Below, piece after piece: positions 16,964 through 26,142 of a stretch of DNA of 64,000 bases. Numbering within the stretch: position 1 is the first letter of the stretch; each line of letters begins with the position of its first letter. The notes under the pieces were generated by a model. It was given only the letters and a program-made list of their open reading frames with translations. It was not told the DNA's origin and made no database searches. Position numbers and translations under genes: made by a program. The DNA is taken from assembly GCA_028874215.1 (NCBI GenBank), contig JAPPLF010000028.1, positions 1 through 64,000 on the forward strand, read 5' to 3'. This stretch comes from Acidobacteriota bacterium. Its GTDB lineage: Bacteria; Acidobacteriota; UBA6911; RPQK01; JAJDTT01.

Positions 16964-18205
16964 TTGAAGAGAAGGGTCGCGGTAACGGGCGTGGGCATGG
17001 TTTCGCCCGTCGGTTTGGACACGCGCGAAACCTGGGAGGCGCTGCTACACGGCAGGAGTGGTGTCGGATACGTCACCCGATTCGACACTTCCAAATTTCC
17101 CACCAAGATTGCCGCTGAAGTCAAGGGTTTCGATCCCCTCCTTTACCTGAGCCGCAAGGAGGTCCGGAAGATGGACCTCTTCATTCAATACGCCATTTCG
17201 GCCAGTGACTATGCCGTGGATGTTTCGGGACTCCGGATCACGCCCGAAAACGGCGAGCGAGTCGGCGTCTACATCGGATCGGGCATCGGCGGATTCGGCA
17301 TCATCGAACGCGAGCACAACAATTTTCTGGCCCGGGGGCCGCGGCGGATTTCCCCCTTCTTCATTCCCTCGACCATCGTGAATCTGGCGGCGGGTCAAGT
17401 GTCCATCCGGATCGGCGCCATGGGACCCAATTCCGCCACTTGCACCGCCTGTTCAGCCGGTTCCCACGCGCTGGGGGACTCCTTCCGCATGATCCAGCGC
17501 GGTGAAACCGACGCCATGATTGCCGGAGGCACAGAAGCCGCCATCACCCCCATGGGCATGGGAGGCTTCTCCGCCATGAGAGCCCTTTCGAAGCGAAATG
17601 ACGCTCCGGAGAAGGCCAGCCGCCCCTTTGACCGGAACCGGGATGGATTCGTCATGGGCGAGGGGGCGGGAATCCTGGTTCTGGAGGAATTGGAACAGGC
17701 CCGCAAGCGGGGAGCTGAAATCCTGGCTGAAGTCGTGGGTTACGGCATGAGCGGCGACGCTCACCACATCACGTCTCCTCCGGAAGATGGCGCGGGTGCT
17801 GTCCGGGCCATGAGGAAGACCTTGGAAGATGCCCAGGTTTCTCCGGAAGAGGTGGACTACATCAATGCCCACGGAACCAGTACCCCTCCAAACGATCGGA
17901 TCGAGACTCTGGCGATCAAGACGGTCTTTGGGGATCATGCCCGCAAGCTGGCTGTCAGCGCCACCAAATCCATGACCGGCCATCTGCTGGGAGCGGCCGG
18001 CGGATTGGAAGGGGGCGTTGCGGTGCAGACCCTGAAGGACCAGGTCATTCCTCCTACCATCAACCTGGAAACTCCCGACCCGGACTGCGACCTGGATTAT
18101 GTTCCCCACCAGGCACGGAAGGCGGATATTCGGTATGCTATGTCCAATTCTTTCGGCTTCGGGGGAACCAATGCCTGCCTGCTGTTCAAGCGGCACGAGC
18201 CTTGA
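16964..18205 (+). CDS. fabF: Beta-ketoacyl-ACP synthase II
   Basis: It starts at a TTG at 16964 (MKRRVAVTGVGMVSPVG), with GGGAG 10 bases upstream. The 413-residue thiolase-fold enzyme has the full Cys-His-His triad of the FabF/FabB class: Cys163 (TACSAGSHA), His303 (NAHGTSTPPND) and His340 (KSMTGHLLGAAGG). It condenses malonyl-ACP with acyl-ACP for chain elongation. It is the last gene of the fab cluster. Length matches E. coli FabF. Confidence 0.95.
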   Translation: MKRRVAVTGVGMVSPVGLDTRETWEALLHGRSGVGYVTRFDTSKFPTKIAAEVKGFDPLLYLSRKEVRKMDLFIQYAISASDYAVDVSGLRITPENGERVGVYIGSGIGGFGIIEREHNNFLARGPRRISPFFIPSTIVNLAAGQVSIRIGAMGPNSATCTACSAGSHALGDSFRMIQRGETDAMIAGGTEAAITPMGMGGFSAMRALSKRNDAPEKASRPFDRNRDGFVMGEGAGILVLEELEQARKRGAEILAEVVGYGMSGDAHHITSPPEDGAGAVRAMRKTLEDAQVSPEEVDYINAHGTSTPPNDRIETLAIKTVFGDHARKLAVSATKSMTGHLLGAAGGLEGGVAVQTLKDQVIPPTINLETPDPDCDLDYVPHQARKADIRYAMSNSFGFGGTNACLLFKRHEP

Positions 18206-18280
18206 ATAGGCCTGCTTTTCAGGGGTATCGGCGGATGAAATGGCCGGGGTGCGGAACTGCGACAGTTCCGGGACTCTCCC

Positions 18281-20650
18281 ATGGAACATAGAAAAAAGAC
18301 GAAGACGGTCACCGGATCCAGCCGGAGAAGTCTGCTGGCAAGGCGGTTTCTCGGTCTCAAGCATTGGCGCAATGGCCCCTTGGGGCAACTGACGGTGCGG
18401 CAGGTCGTGGCCGGTCTGATTCTCTCCGTGGTTGTCGCGGGTGTCCTGGCCGGTTACCAGTTTCAATCCATTCCCGACTACAACCAGGGCGACATTGCGG
18501 ACCGGACCATCGAAGCGCCCCGCGACTTCCAGGTCGTGGACCTGGAAGCGACCGATGAGATGAAGCGGGAGATCATGGAGGGTGTGCCCGGTGTCTTCGA
18601 TCTGGATCTGTCCGTCAACCATCGGTTGGAATCGGAGCTGAAGAGCGCCTTTGCGGACGCCCGGCGAATCATTTCGGCAGTCCGGACGCGGTACCAACTG
18701 GGGAATGGGCAGTCTTTCCCCACGCGGGTGAAAGCCGAGTTGCTGTCCGAGTTGAGCCGCGGCCTCCCCCGGTTTGCCCAGGGGAAGGTGCTGGAGATCT
18801 GCCTCGCACAGAGTTTCTCCACCGAACTGGAGGATCAGATGCTGGCCGTACTCCGGGAATCGATGAAATCTCCCGGCGTCATTCTCAACCGCCAGATTCT
18901 GCTCAACTACCGCGATCGGGGAATCATTCTCCAGAATGCCATTACCGGCCGTCAGGAACCCTTGGACGATTGGATCGCGATCCGGGATCTGGGCCAGGCT
19001 CGGGACATCCTGCGGCAGAACGAATACGAACTCACGGCGGTGGGCCGGGTGGCGAAGAAGCGGGTCATCAGCTTTCTGGATACCTGGGTGGTTCCCAACG
19101 TCAGCTTCAACGAGAGAGCCACCCGGGACTTGGAGGATCTGGCGTCCGAGGAAGTGGATCAGGTTCTTGTCCAGGTCCGCAAGGGCCGGACCCTCGTCCG
19201 GAGCGGCGACGAAATCGGGGCTCGGGAGATTCTGTTGCTCAGTGGCCTCAAGAGCATGGAGCAGCCGAGCCGGGTCGCGGGCAAGTTCTTCGGAGTCCTG
19301 ATCATGGCCGGGTTCTTCCTGTTCGCTCTGGGCCACTACGCCGTCACGGTTAAGGAGGCCAAGACGGAGACTTCCAGATATCACGTCCTGTTGCCGCTGG
19401 TGCTGCTCTCCACGCTGGTGGTCTGCAAGGTCTTCGTGGTATTCGCAGACTTCGTCGTGGAGGGCATCGGGTTCGAGAGATTCCAGGACCCCGTGGATTT
19501 CTATCTTGTGGTACCCGTGGCGACCGGCGCCATCATTGCCGTCCTGCTGACAAACGTCCCGCTGACCGTATTCTTCGCTCTGACCTTTGCGGTCTTCATG
19601 GGACTCATGACGGGCGAAGGTCTCATGATCGTCTACACGCTGGCCGGCTCTCTGGCTGCCGTCCACGCACTGGACCAGTATCGCGAGCGATCGGCCGTCA
19701 CCCGTGCCGGTTTGATCATCGGCTTGGTCAACGTGGCGGTCGCCTTGGGTTATCAGTTGATTTACATGGACGTGGGGTTTGATTGGCTGCTCTTTCTCCT
19801 GCGTTCGGCCAGTGGACTCGTGAGTGGAGTCATTGCCGCCATGCTGGCCTCGCTGCTGCTCCCCATACTGGAGTCTCTTTTTCGGATCACCACTGACGTC
19901 CGCCTGCTCGAGCTCTCGAACCTGAACAATCCCGTCCTGCGGCGACTGGCCCTGGAAGCCCCGGGGACCTATCACCACAGCATCACCGTCGGCACCCTGG
20001 CCGAAGCCGGGGCGGAAGCCATCGGAGCCAACAATCTCCTGGTTCGTGTGGGGGCCTACTACCACGACATCGGCAAGCTCAAGGCGCCCGAATACTACGT
20101 CGAGAACCAGATCTACACCGGCAACAAGCACGACAACCTGACTCCGAACATGTCCAGCCTCATCCTGGGCAGTCACGTGAAGGACGGACTCGCCATCGCC
20201 GACGAGATCAAGCTGATTCCCAAGGTCCGTGACCTCATCCCGCAGCACCATGGGACGCGGGTGATGAAGTATTTCTACGAGAAGGCCAAGGAGGCCGCCC
20301 GGCCAAAGGGCATGGAGGTCAGCGAGAGTGAGTTCCGCTATCCCGGCCCCAAACCGCAGAGTCGAGAGGCGGCGATCCTCATGCTGGCCGACCAGGTGGA
20401 GGCGGCGTCGCGCACCCTGGAAGATCCGGGACCGGGACAGATCCGGAGCATGATCCAACGTTTGACCCAGGCCACCGTCGAGGACGGACAGTTCGACGAG
20501 TGCGACGTCACCATCAAGGAGCTGGGCCGGATCGGCAACGCCTTCGAACGGGTCCTCAGGGGAATGTATCACCATCGGGTGGAGTACCCCGGATTCGAGT
20601 TCAACAAGCGAATTGAGGAAGAGCAACTCCCGCATCCACGTATTCAATAG
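18281..20650 (+). CDS. pgpH: 7TM-HD family cyclic-di-AMP phosphodiesterase (PgpH-like)
   Basis: The 789-residue membrane protein has one N-terminal transmembrane helix (about 43-62) and a large extracytoplasmic 7TMR-HDED domain. A block of hydrophobic helices follows at about 345-535, then a cytosolic HD domain with 'HHSITVGTLAEAGA' (about 565) and 'AYYHDIGKLKAPEYY' (about 590-605), and later 'IPQHHGT'. PgpH proteins hydrolyse cyclic di-AMP to pApA. The gene sits directly upstream of ybeY, overlapping it by 38 bases, an arrangement common in many phyla. The substrate is inferred from family membership. Confidence 0.9.
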   Translation: MEHRKKTKTVTGSSRRSLLARRFLGLKHWRNGPLGQLTVRQVVAGLILSVVVAGVLAGYQFQSIPDYNQGDIADRTIEAPRDFQVVDLEATDEMKREIMEGVPGVFDLDLSVNHRLESELKSAFADARRIISAVRTRYQLGNGQSFPTRVKAELLSELSRGLPRFAQGKVLEICLAQSFSTELEDQMLAVLRESMKSPGVILNRQILLNYRDRGIILQNAITGRQEPLDDWIAIRDLGQARDILRQNEYELTAVGRVAKKRVISFLDTWVVPNVSFNERATRDLEDLASEEVDQVLVQVRKGRTLVRSGDEIGAREILLLSGLKSMEQPSRVAGKFFGVLIMAGFFLFALGHYAVTVKEAKTETSRYHVLLPLVLLSTLVVCKVFVVFADFVVEGIGFERFQDPVDFYLVVPVATGAIIAVLLTNVPLTVFFALTFAVFMGLMTGEGLMIVYTLAGSLAAVHALDQYRERSAVTRAGLIIGLVNVAVALGYQLIYMDVGFDWLLFLLRSASGLVSGVIAAMLASLLLPILESLFRITTDVRLLELSNLNNPVLRRLALEAPGTYHHSITVGTLAEAGAEAIGANNLLVRVGAYYHDIGKLKAPEYYVENQIYTGNKHDNLTPNMSSLILGSHVKDGLAIADEIKLIPKVRDLIPQHHGTRVMKYFYEKAKEAARPKGMEVSESEFRYPGPKPQSREAAILMLADQVEAASRTLEDPGPGQIRSMIQRLTQATVEDGQFDECDVTIKELGRIGNAFERVLRGMYHHRVEYPGFEFNKRIEEEQLPHPRIQ

Positions 20651-21026
20651 GCAGAAAAAGATCCTGGTCGAGACACGGCGTCTCGAGGAGTTCTTGGGCC
20701 GTCTGGCTCACAGGCTGGGGATCACGGGGGAGTTCTCCACCGTCCTCGTCAGCGACCGCGGAATCCGGCTCTACAACCGTCGCTTCCGGGGGGTGCCTGA
20801 ACCGACTGACGTTCTCGCATTCCCCATGGGCGAGGAGTCCTACCTGGGTGATATCCTGATTTCGGTGGAAACCGCCGACCGGCAGCGCCGAGGGCTTCTG
20901 CAGACGGAACTGAAAGTGTTGGCTCTCCATGGTCTTCTCCATCTCATGGGGCATGACCATGAGGTCGACTCAGGTGAAATGGAATCAATGGAAGTGCAGT
21001 TGAGAAGGGAGTATCAACTTCTTTGA
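20613..21026 (+). CDS. ybeY: Endoribonuclease YbeY (16S rRNA maturation)
   Basis: The 137-residue product contains the zinc site His106-x3-His110-x5-His116 in 'LHGLLHLMGHDH', and the 'PTDVLAFPM' and 'LGDILIS' blocks, all standard for YbeY. It acts in 16S rRNA 3'-end processing and late ribosome quality control. The TTG at 20613 is the only reasonable start and makes it overlap the end of the pgpH-like gene by 38 bases. It is followed by the CBS-domain gene through a 4-base TTGA overlap. Confidence 0.92.
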   Translation: MRKSNSRIHVFNRQKKILVETRRLEEFLGRLAHRLGITGEFSTVLVSDRGIRLYNRRFRGVPEPTDVLAFPMGEESYLGDILISVETADRQRRGLLQTELKVLALHGLLHLMGHDHEVDSGEMESMEVQLRREYQLL

Positions 21027-22300
21027 GTTGGGCGGTCGCCCTGTTGTTGGCGCTCTCTCTTCTGATTCTCCTCTTTCTCTCGGTGGTTGAGACTGCCGTC
21101 ATTCGAATCTCCCGCCTCACTCTCAGGATACTCTCGATGCGGGGGGCGTCTCAGGCGCCGGGTCTTGTGGAGACCATCACCTCGGACCGGAGCCGCTTCC
21201 TGCTTCCGGTTCGCCTCGTGCTCCTTTGCATTCAGATTGCGCTGGTCGTTTTCGCGACCGGGTTCTTCCTTGAGCTCCGGCCGATTCAGGGCGCCTGGTG
21301 GGCGTTGCTGGCGATTCTGTCGACCTTTGTGTTGGTGTTGCTGGTGCTTCCCATCATGGCGACCCGGTATCCGGAACAGGCCCTTCTGCGCCTGGTGCCG
21401 GTGCTGTCACGGTGTTACCCCTTCATGGCCTGGATCAGTCGTCCCATGGCGTCCTTGCTCAAGCCCTTCGACCGAGTGTCCGCCAACGGTGACGAAACGG
21501 GAGGCCAGGAGGAAGAATCGACGGAAGGCGAGTTTGAAGCCTATGTGGACGTCGGGGAGGAGGAGGGGATCATCGAGGGCCGGGAGGGTGATCTGATCCT
21601 TTCGGCGCTGGAGTTCGGGAACACGCGTGTCAAGGAGATCATGACCCCCCGGACCCAGGTCGTGGCGACTCCTCAGACCACCACCATCTCCGAGATGCGG
21701 GATCTCATCGTCTCCCGGAAGCATTCCCGAATACCGGTCTATCGAAGGGACCTGGATGAAATCGTGGGCATCGTCTATGTGCGGAACCTGCTTTCCTATC
21801 TCACCGCGGAGAGTGGTGACGCACCGGTGACGCGGCTGATGACGCCGCCATTGTTCGTTCCTGAGACCAAGAAGGTGGCGGACCTCTTTCGAGAGATGCA
21901 AAGGAGCGCCGAGCACATTGCCATCGTCATCAACGAGCATGGAGCGGTCAGTGGACTGGTCAGCATCGAGGATCTGATCGAGGAGATCGTGGGCGAGATT
22001 CGAGATGAGGACGAGATGCAGTTGGTGGACCTGATTGCCGAGGGGGACGGAAGCTATATCGTCCGGGGCGCGGCCGAAATCGAGAACCTGGAGAAGGCTC
22101 TGGGTCTGAGCTTGGGGGTCACCCACTTTACGACGGTTTCCGGCGTCGTCGTCTCCCAGATGGGCCGGGTTCCGCATCCGGGCGAGACGACCGATATCAA
22201 CGGCATCCGAGTCGAGGTTCTCGCCGCCGATCAGAGAAGGATCAACACCCTTCGGATCCGCCTGGCGCTGGCGGAGACTCCTGCCCAGTCCGGGGCGTGA
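21023..22300 (+). CDS. CNNM/CorC family CBS-domain transporter (hemolysin-like)
   Basis: The 425-residue protein has an N-terminal DUF21-type membrane region with about four hydrophobic helices (to about residue 150). A CBS pair follows (about 195-325; 'MTPRTQVVATPQTTTISEMRDLI', 'HSRIPVYRRDLDEIVGIV'), ending with a CorC_HlyC domain ('GVVVSQMGRVPHPGE'). Such proteins are linked to magnesium or cobalt export. The TTG start at 21023 overlaps the ybeY stop. The position after ybeY matches the conserved ybeY-corC pairing. Specific ion unknown. Confidence 0.9.
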   Translation: MSWAVALLLALSLLILLFLSVVETAVIRISRLTLRILSMRGASQAPGLVETITSDRSRFLLPVRLVLLCIQIALVVFATGFFLELRPIQGAWWALLAILSTFVLVLLVLPIMATRYPEQALLRLVPVLSRCYPFMAWISRPMASLLKPFDRVSANGDETGGQEEESTEGEFEAYVDVGEEEGIIEGREGDLILSALEFGNTRVKEIMTPRTQVVATPQTTTISEMRDLIVSRKHSRIPVYRRDLDEIVGIVYVRNLLSYLTAESGDAPVTRLMTPPLFVPETKKVADLFREMQRSAEHIAIVINEHGAVSGLVSIEDLIEEIVGEIRDEDEMQLVDLIAEGDGSYIVRGAAEIENLEKALGLSLGVTHFTTVSGVVVSQMGRVPHPGETTDINGIRVEVLAADQRRINTLRIRLALAETPAQSGA

Positions 22301-22446
22301 CCTGGACCGTCCGATTTCCGACGCGGCAGTGCCTGCGGATCAGACCCGATTCGTCATACACTCGGTGACCCGGTAAGGATTCCGGGCGCGCATTCCGTGC
22401 AGGCCACAGGCCGGCGCGAACGATGAAGGACCGGTGACAACATCCC

Positions 22447-23535
22447 ATGCCTGCCTCCGACTCGGACGTCCGTTTCATGCGCCGCGCACTCCAACTTGCC
22501 CGGCGAGGTGCCGGCCGGGTCAGCCCCAACCCCATGGTGGGAGCCGTGGTCGTGCGGGACGGACATGTAGTGGGCGAGGGCTATCATCTCTATCGGAAAC
22601 TGCATCACGCCGAGGTGGTCGCTCTGGACCGGGCCGGAAGCCGCGCCCGGGGAGCCACCCTGTACGTCACCTTGGAGCCCTGTGCGCATTGGGGCCGGAC
22701 CCCTCCCTGCATGCAGAGAGTCGCCGAAGCCGGGATCCGGGAGGTCTTCGTGGCCGTGACGGACCCTTCGCCCCAAGTCGCGGGCAAGGGGATGCAATAC
22801 CTTCGTTCCCGCGGGATTCGAATCCACGAAGGGTTGTGCGGGGAGGAGGCTCGCCGGCTCAACGAAGTCTTCTTTTTCTTCGTCCGGCACCGGAAACCTT
22901 TCTGCCTGCTCAAGCTGGCGCTCACCCTGGATGGCAGGATCGCCGCGCCGGGAGGCGATTCCAAGTGGATCACGGGCGAGAAGGCGAGGCGGCACGTGCA
23001 CCGTCGCCGTTTTCTCTACGACGCCATTCTGGTGGGAATAGAGACGGTCCTGACGGACGATCCGTCGCTGGATGTGCGGTGGAGGTCGAGGAAGCGGATC
23101 CGGAAGATCGTTCTGGACTCCCAGTTGCGGACGCCGGTGAAGTCCAGGCTCTTCCTGTCAGGCGATCCCGTATGGATCTTTCACAGTAGTCCGTGTCCGC
23201 CCGGCAGTCCCCTCGCGGGCAAAGCCCGCCTGGTGCGAGTCCCGCAAGAAGGACCGTTCCTTTCCTGGCCGGCGGTGCTGGAGTCTCTGGGCGGGGATTC
23301 CATAACCAGTCTCATCGTGGAGGGGGGCGGCCGAGTCGCCGGATCGTCCCTGCAGGCGGGCGTCATCCAGCGGGTCCACTTCTACTACGGTCCCAAGATT
23401 CTCGGCAGCTCAGGCATACCGGGGGTGGGAGAGCTCCAGGTCAACCGCCTCGCCGATGCCCTCGCCGTTTCGAGTCTCAAGGTCAGGAGACTGGGCCGGG
23501 ATTTCCTGTTGGACGGATATTTGGCCCCAACCTGA
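22447..23535 (+). CDS. ribD: Bifunctional riboflavin deaminase/reductase
   Basis: The 362-residue enzyme joins an N-terminal cytidine-deaminase-like domain (about 1-150) and a C-terminal reductase domain. The first holds the zinc ligands in HHAEV (about residue 53) and 'EPCAHWGRTPPC' (about 77-88). The second starts at 'KPFCLLKLALTLDGRIA'. It deaminates the pyrimidine intermediate and reduces its ribose side chain in riboflavin synthesis. No FMN riboswitch is visible upstream and the other rib genes are not in the window. Confidence 0.94.
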   Translation: MPASDSDVRFMRRALQLARRGAGRVSPNPMVGAVVVRDGHVVGEGYHLYRKLHHAEVVALDRAGSRARGATLYVTLEPCAHWGRTPPCMQRVAEAGIREVFVAVTDPSPQVAGKGMQYLRSRGIRIHEGLCGEEARRLNEVFFFFVRHRKPFCLLKLALTLDGRIAAPGGDSKWITGEKARRHVHRRRFLYDAILVGIETVLTDDPSLDVRWRSRKRIRKIVLDSQLRTPVKSRLFLSGDPVWIFHSSPCPPGSPLAGKARLVRVPQEGPFLSWPAVLESLGGDSITSLIVEGGGRVAGSSLQAGVIQRVHFYYGPKILGSSGIPGVGELQVNRLADALAVSSLKVRRLGRDFLLDGYLAPT

Positions 23536-23551
23536 GCCTCGCTGCCGGAAG

Positions 23552-24148
23552 TCAGCGCCGGGTCCCCCCGGAAAAAAGGCGCCGTTCCAATTCTGTCAGG
23601 TTGTACCGCCGCTCCAGTTGGACCAGTAACGGACGGATGTCTTCGATTCGATCCATGTTCGCCTGAACCTGGTCGATCAGGGGCTCGGCCACAAACGACG
23701 ACCGATCCAGCCTGGCTGGATCCCGCACTCCCCGGAGCGCCGTGTAGTGGCCGAATGCCCGGATGGCCGGATAGAAGAAAAAGACGTTGGGTCCCGGAAT
23801 GGGAGTGAGGACGCTGCCCAGTGCGGCGAGGACCAGATCCACCTTGAGCCACGCGGAATGCTTCAGGCGCTGCCGCTTGAAAAAGCGATGCAGCAGGTTT
23901 CGCGCGGCCTCTCCACCCAGGCGGCTGGAGTGGCGCACCGTCAGTTCGGGAACGTGGTGAAGCGCCGAGCAGAGCCTCTCGTCGTAATCGAAACGCTCTT
24001 CCAATCGGCGATACGTGGAACGGACCCGGCCCTGCAGCCGAGACCACCGCGTCGTCTCCTTCCGCCGCTGGCGATAGGCCTCCTTCGGAAGGGGTTCCAG
24101 CACGGGCAGTGCATGGCCTCGCCGAGACTCGAACAGCAGGAGATTCAT
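23552..24148 (-). CDS. Mit_KHE1-like conserved protein (putative K+/H+ exchange-related)
   Basis: The 198-residue product starts at 24148 (MNLLLFESRRGHALPVL), overlapping the thiE stop by 4 bases (ATGA). It is rich in Arg and Lys in the first half. In the middle it has a hydrophobic stretch, 'KVDLVLAALGSVLTPIPGPNVFFFYPAIRAFGHY'-like, given here in pieces: PIPGPNVFFFYPAIRA near residue 125. That segment resembles the mitochondrial K+-H+ exchange-related family (Mit_KHE1). The role in bacteria is undefined. The resemblance was judged by eye and is moderate. It ends the long minus-strand train that begins with pilN. Confidence 0.5.
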   Translation of the reverse strand: MNLLLFESRRGHALPVLEPLPKEAYRQRRKETTRWSRLQGRVRSTYRRLEERFDYDERLCSALHHVPELTVRHSSRLGGEAARNLLHRFFKRQRLKHSAWLKVDLVLAALGSVLTPIPGPNVFFFYPAIRAFGHYTALRGVRDPARLDRSSFVAEPLIDQVQANMDRIEDIRPLLVQLERRYNLTELERRLFSGGTRR

Positions 24149-24789
24149 GTCGCCCCGACCCGTACCCGCGACCGTTCCAGGTAGGCTCGAATCCGGCGCT
24201 CCGGACTCTCGGCACCGGCGACGTCGGAGATCACCGCCACCGAACGGGCCCCGGACTGCCACGCGCCGGGGGCCTTCTCCACCGAGATTCCGCCAATGGC
24301 GACCAAGGGAAGATCGGTGCTGCGGGAGGCCCTTTGGAGCAGATCCAGGCCCAGGACAGGAGCCGCATCCTCCTTAGTCTGGGTGGGGAAAACGGGGCCC
24401 AACGCGAGGTAGTCTACCGGCTCCTCCAGTCCCCTTCTGAACTGGTCCCAATTGTGGGTGGAAAGTCCGATGACCGCTCCGTCTCCCAGGAGTCGCCGGG
24501 CGGCCGCCGCCGGAAGGTCGTCCTGGCCCAGATGGACGCCATCGGCCTCGACCGCCAGAGCCATGTCCACCCGGTCATTGACCACGAAACAGGCTCCCGC
24601 CTCCCGGCACAGTAAACGGATCTTCAGGAGCTGCCGGTAGAGATGGCCGTCCGGTAGCGTCTTGTCCCGGACCTGGAAAAACCGGATCCCGCAACGGATC
24701 AGGCAGTCGGAGAAGGCCACGTGATCCCAGCCCTGCGGGTTGGGGCAGTGAGTGATGGGATAGAGGGGACCGGGCAGGGACTTGGGCAT
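24145..24789 (-). CDS. thiE: Thiamine-phosphate synthase
   Basis: The 214-residue TIM-barrel protein has the expected motifs: 'FFQVRDKTLPD', 'FVVNDRVDMALAVEADGVHLGQDDLP', 'IGLSTHN', 'YLALGPVFPTQTKED' and 'LVAIGGIS', given as separate blocks. It joins the pyrimidine and thiazole halves of thiamine. thiC lies 32 kb away with its own TPP riboswitch; no riboswitch precedes thiE, which sits 6 bases after the transporter gene. Confidence 0.93.
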   Translation of the reverse strand: MPKSLPGPLYPITHCPNPQGWDHVAFSDCLIRCGIRFFQVRDKTLPDGHLYRQLLKIRLLCREAGACFVVNDRVDMALAVEADGVHLGQDDLPAAAARRLLGDGAVIGLSTHNWDQFRRGLEEPVDYLALGPVFPTQTKEDAAPVLGLDLLQRASRSTDLPLVAIGGISVEKAPGAWQSGARSVAVISDVAGAESPERRIRAYLERSRVRVGAT

Positions 24790-24795
24790 GGAGCC

Positions 24796-26142
24796 TTATC
24801 CCCTGAGGAGCTGAAAGAGGATCGTGAGGATGGCCAGCGGGCAGACGAACCGGATCAGGAATCCCCAGGCCTTTCCCAAGCGGAAAGTGCCGCGGCCCCG
24901 CTCCAACTCCGCGACGGCGTTGCCGATACCCCACTTCCAGCCCACGAAGAGGCTCACCAGCAGAGCACCCAAGACCAATCCCATCCCGCCAAAATATTCG
25001 TTCACGAAATCGAGGGTTCCGGAAAACAGCGGAACGGCTCCGTTGCCCAACGCACTGGGGATTCCCAGGAGGAAGATCACGCTGCCGACTCCGATGGCCG
25101 ATCGGCGGCGGTCCCATCCCAACTCGTCGATGGTGAAGGAGACGACCACCTCCAACATGGAGATGGCGGAAGTCAGCGCGGCTATGGCCAGCAGGATGAA
25201 AAAAGCCGCTCCGAAGAGGTGTCCCAGGGGGATGGCATTGAAGATGTTGGGAAGAACCACGAAGATCAGCCCCGGCCCGGCGTCGGGTTCCAGGCCCGGA
25301 ACCGAAAAGATCGCCGGGAATATGGCCAGGCCGGCCAGGAATGCGATCAGGAAGTCGGCGCAGCTCACCCATACGGCGCTGGACACCAAATTCTGCTTGG
25401 GCGACAGGTAGCTTCCAAAAGTGATGATGGCGCCCATTCCCAGGCTCAGCGAGAAGAAGGCATGACTCACGGCTTTCAGGATCACCTTGACATCCAGCAT
25501 TCCGAAGTCGGGCATGAGGTAGAAGCGGAGGCCTTCGGCGGCTCCCGGGAGTGTCAATGAACGGACCACCAGGAGAATCAGAAGCACGAACAGCACGGGC
25601 ATGAGGATCTTGGCGGCTCGTTCGATCCCATGCCGTATGCCCCCCATGACAATCCGGACGGTGATGAGCATGAAGAGAAGGTGGCAGCCGAGCACCGGTA
25701 CCGGATCCTGGATGAAATTCTTGAAAGTCGCGCTGATGGCCTCCGGAGTGGCGCCGTGCAGGGAGCCGCTGAATGCGATCCAAGTGTATTTGAGTGTCCA
25801 GCCGGCGACCACGCTGTAGTAGCTCAGGATGATCAAGCCGGTGAAGACGGCGAACCCTCCGGCCAGTCCCCAGCCGCTTCCGGGAGCCAGGCTCCGGTAG
25901 GCTCCGACCGGATTTCGCTGGGTTCTTCGGCCCACGGCCAACTCGGCCAGCATGACCGGGACCCCGATCATAAAAGTAGCGATCACGTAGACCAGAACGA
26001 AGGCGCCCCCTCCGCTCTGTCCCGCCTCGGTGGGGAACCGCCAGATATTGCCGAGCCCGATGGCTGAACCGACCACAGCCAGGACGAAACCGAGCCCGGA
26101 GCCCCAGTAGCCTCTTTGATTGGCCCCGGCGGGTTCGCTCAT
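24796..26142 (-). CDS. Sodium-dependent transporter of the SNF (neurotransmitter:sodium symporter) family
   Basis: The start at 26142 ([18 protein letters not shown]) overlaps the accC stop by 4 bases. The 448-residue product has about 11-12 hydrophobic helices and the family's sodium-site helix '[27 protein letters not shown]'-type sequence at about 20-45 (key: [11 protein letters not shown]). '[18 protein letters not shown]' and '[16 protein letters not shown]' also fit. It is a LeuT-like amino-acid or related solute symporter; the substrate is unknown. Its place in the acc/thiE train gives no hint of the substrate. Confidence 0.92.
   Translation of the reverse strand: MSEPAGANQRGYWGSGLGFVLAVVGSAIGLGNIWRFPTEAGQSGGGAFVLVYVIATFMIGVPVMLAELAVGRRTQRNPVGAYRSLAPGSGWGLAGGFAVFTGLIILSYYSVVAGWTLKYTWIAFSGSLHGATPEAISATFKNFIQDPVPVLGCHLLFMLITVRIVMGGIRHGIERAAKILMPVLFVLLILLVVRSLTLPGAAEGLRFYLMPDFGMLDVKVILKAVSHAFFSLSLGMGAIITFGSYLSPKQNLVSSAVWVSCADFLIAFLAGLAIFPAIFSVPGLEPDAGPGLIFVVLPNIFNAIPLGHLFGAAFFILLAIAALTSAISMLEVVVSFTIDELGWDRRRSAIGVGSVIFLLGIPSALGNGAVPLFSGTLDFVNEYFGGMGLVLGALLVSLFVGWKWGIGNAVAELERGRGTFRLGKAWGFLIRFVCPLAILTILFQLLRG

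Noticed and set aside
17453-20647. Minus-strand open frame of 1064 codons across fabF and the pgpH-like gene
   Set aside because: Antisense to two clear genes; composition is His/Gln/Asp-rich, as expected from reversed high-GC codons.
22301-22446. FMN riboswitch upstream of ribD
   Set aside because: None of the conserved RFN blocks could be found in the gap.
24790-24800. TPP riboswitch for thiE
   Set aside because: thiE sits 6 bases after the transporter gene, leaving no space, and the THI blocks occur only upstream of thiC.
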